Of a stretch of DNA of 64,000 nt, positions 62,690 to 64,000 are shown in pieces. A model generated the notes under the pieces. It was not told the DNA's origin, ran no database searches, and saw only the letters and a program-made list of their open reading frames with translations. The position numbers and the translations under genes were made by a program. This stretch comes from Ruminococcus sp. (GTDB lineage: Bacteria > Bacillota > Clostridia > Oscillospirales > Acutalibacteraceae), in NCBI GenBank assembly GCA_017458845.1, contig JAFSZY010000059.1:1-64000 (forward strand), written 5' to 3'. Numbering within the stretch: the first letter of the stretch is position 1; the number at the start of each line of letters is the position of its first letter.

Positions 62690-63484
62690 ATGATTAACAG
62701 CTTATTTGAAGATTATAAAAACTTAAAAGAAGTTGAGGCAATAGCCTTGGGCGGTTCCCGAGCAGGCGCGGAATACGACGAAAAATCGGATTATGACGTT
62801 TATCTGTATATTAGTGAATCGATAGACGAATCGGAAAGGCGCGGTATTCTCAAGGAGTATTGCGATGTTATCGAGCTTGGCAATCACTTTTGGGAAACAG
62901 AGGATAACTGCGTACTTAAAAACGGCACGGATATTGATATCCTCTACCGAAATCTTGACGAGTTCATAAACGACGTGGCTGACGTCGCCGAGAAGCATAA
63001 TCCGCGCAACGCGTACACCACCTGTATGTGGCATAACCTAAAAACCTGCAAAATTATTTTTGACCGAAACGGACGGCTGGAAAAAGCCAAGGAGCGTTTT
63101 GATATTCCCTATCCCCCTGAGCTTAAGAAAAATATCATCGAAAATAATATGAGGCTTTTGCACAACTCTCTGCCCGCGTATGACAAACAAATAATCAAGG
63201 CGGCGCAAAGAGGCGACCTCAACAGCGTCAATCACAGGGTAACAGGCTTTATGGAAGCATACTTTGACCTTATATTCGCGCTCAACGAGATGACGCACCC
63301 GGGTGAAAAACGCTTGGTGAAAATCTGCAAAGCCCAATGCAAAATACTTCCCAAGGATTTTGAAGAAAACATTAACGCGGTGTTCTCTCATATGTTTATC
63401 AATCCCGAAAAAACGGAACGGGGTTTACAGAGAATTATTTCCGAACTGAATAAAGTACTAAAACAAAAAGGCTATCGCACATAA
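62690..63484 (+). CDS. Nucleotidyltransferase-domain protein
   Basis: A 264-residue protein with a polymerase-beta-like nucleotidyltransferase motif at the N-terminus: ALGGSRAGAEYDEKSDYDVY (GGS then DxD-like DYDVY), with a third acidic residue in GTDIDILY. The C-terminal helical part resembles DUF4037-type domains of aminoglycoside nucleotidyltransferase-like proteins. Substrate unknown. It follows the acyl-CoA ligase by 15 bp but with no strong ribosome site, and its stop lies in a terminator stem. Confidence 0.8.
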   Translation: MINSLFEDYKNLKEVEAIALGGSRAGAEYDEKSDYDVYLYISESIDESERRGILKEYCDVIELGNHFWETEDNCVLKNGTDIDILYRNLDEFINDVADVAEKHNPRNAYTTCMWHNLKTCKIIFDRNGRLEKAKERFDIPYPPELKKNIIENNMRLLHNSLPAYDKQIIKAAQRGDLNSVNHRVTGFMEAYFDLIFALNEMTHPGEKRLVKICKAQCKILPKDFEENINAVFSHMFINPEKTERGLQRIISELNKVLKQKGYRT

Positions 63485-63497
63485 CGCGATAGCCTTT
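63465..63497. terminator. Bidirectional terminator at the end of the nucleotidyltransferase gene
   Basis: An 11-bp stem AAGGCTATCGC/GCGATAGCCTT. The stop codon of the plus-strand gene sits in its loop. The strongest T run is on the minus strand, serving the partial gene to the right. Confidence 0.8.
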
Positions 63498-63507
63498 AGC
63501 TTTGTTT

Positions 63508-64000
63508 TTATTTTGCTTTTTCAAAAGTATAGGTGGCGAGAGTCAGTTTTCCATCCTTAAGCTTATATGGTAAAGCTCCTGTATCGGACTCAACTCCGTT
63601 GCCGATGTACGAAAGTGAGACAGTGCTCTTCTTTGTGTCAACTGTATAATTACCCGTTTGCTCAAGGTTGCCGCTGACAGCCAGAACATAACTTCCGTCC
63701 TTATTAAACGTAATCTTTTGCTTGGTTGTTTTGTCATTCCATGTACCGAGCAAATCATTGACAGGCTTAAAGCTCTTGTTAACAGCCATCTTATATACGG
63801 AAGCGTCAGAACCGTCACAAGCCTTGAATTCCATAATCTGAACGGATGCGACTCCTGTTCCCAAATCAGTGCTCACTTCAAGCTTAAGCTTTTTCTCAGC
63901 GAAAAAGCCGCCGTCTAATTTTACGCCGTAGTTATTTCCGTTGGATTCGGAAGCCTCGGTATATACGGTTATCTTTTTAGTCTTGGCGTCGGTTTTTTTG
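63508..64000 (-). CDS. C-terminal part of a secreted lipocalin-like protein (truncated by window edge)
   Basis: The open frame continues past the right edge, so the N-terminus is missing; at least 163 residues are seen. The final 60 residues form a lipocalin-like beta module (NDLLGTWNDKTTKQKITF, then GNYTVDTKKSTVSLSYIG). The visible part before it has a Lys-rich start and a KKITVYTEASESNGNNYG stretch, which reads as an extracytoplasmic protein with beta repeats. I do not recognise a family. An internal GTG at 63876 is not the real start. Confidence 0.6.
   Translation of the reverse strand, partial: KKTDAKTKKITVYTEASESNGNNYGVKLDGGFFAEKKLKLEVSTDLGTGVASVQIMEFKACDGSDASVYKMAVNKSFKPVNDLLGTWNDKTTKQKITFNKDGSYVLAVSGNLEQTGNYTVDTKKSTVSLSYIGNGVESDTGALPYKLKDGKLTLATYTFEKAK

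Overview
The window looks like chromosomal DNA of a low-to-mid G+C, spore-forming, starch-degrading gut Clostridia, most plausibly a Ruminococcus bromii relative (Oscillospiraceae). The pointers are a dockerin-bearing secreted pullulanase (amylosome style), sporulation genes (yqfC, yqfD, ylbJ), a T-box controlled thrS, a fermentative adhE, class B sortase anchoring, BspA-type leucine-rich repeat proteins and many intergenic palindromic repeats. This is inferred from gene content; no rRNA, tRNA, prophage, insertion sequence or CRISPR array was seen.

Layout. 0.2-7.4 kb: STAS/HD gene pair, a minus-strand cell-surface cluster (pgeF, beta-helix protein, fibronectin-type III/NodB deacetylase, small membrane protein), a small Cys protein and a sigma-region-4-like pair. 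7.5-10.3 kb: DEDD exonuclease and typA. 10.4-15.4 kb: plus-strand operon acn-icd-rex-acyltransferase with a Rex-like operator over its promoter. 15.4-17.5 kb: a cassette with a structured RNA, a terminator, a secreted beta-helix protein and an overlooked 56-residue peptide, flanked by near-identical palindromes. 17.5-19.7 kb: pckA and an unknown gene. 19.7-26.1 kb: a MITE-like element, then two adjacent GH13 pullulanases, one with a dockerin and one with a membrane anchor. 26.2-28.5 kb: LysM protein and BspA-like surface protein. 28.9-31.8 kb: dnaG-rpoD. 31.8-37.2 kb: YigZ/IMPACT protein, rpmE, T-box-thrS-degenerate VanY, and a polytopic membrane protein. 37.3-43.9 kb: SpoIID-like fragment, D-Ala-D-Ala carboxypeptidase, recG, fakA, ymdB. 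44-49.1 kb: yqfC-yqfD, ylbJ, asnB, PAP2 phosphatase. 49.3-54.1 kb: lipoprotein-adhE-kinase, tspO. 54.1-56.9 kb: sortase substrate, sortase B, LCP protein. 57-64 kb: mnmA, thioesterase, LysR regulator, fabF-like synthase, acyl-CoA ligase, nucleotidyltransferase and a gene running off the edge.

How the genes fit together. The pullulanases feed starch-derived glucan into fermentation. The NAD(H)-sensing repressor Rex is encoded with aconitase and isocitrate dehydrogenase, and Rex-like sites overlie the acn and lipoprotein-adhE promoters, with a weaker match at pckA. This suggests one redox regulon covering ethanol formation, the PEP/oxaloacetate step and the 2-oxoglutarate branch. The surface theme recurs: sortase B with a probable SPQTSD substrate and an LCP ligase, BspA-type proteins, beta-helix proteins and a peptidoglycan/polysaccharide deacetylase.

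The least explained items are the 84-nt structured RNA with its terminator ahead of the beta-helix/small-peptide genes, the Thr T-box operon carrying a VanY-like protein that lacks all its zinc ligands, divergent promoters that share one palindromic -35 hexamer, and two families of dispersed palindromic repeats.
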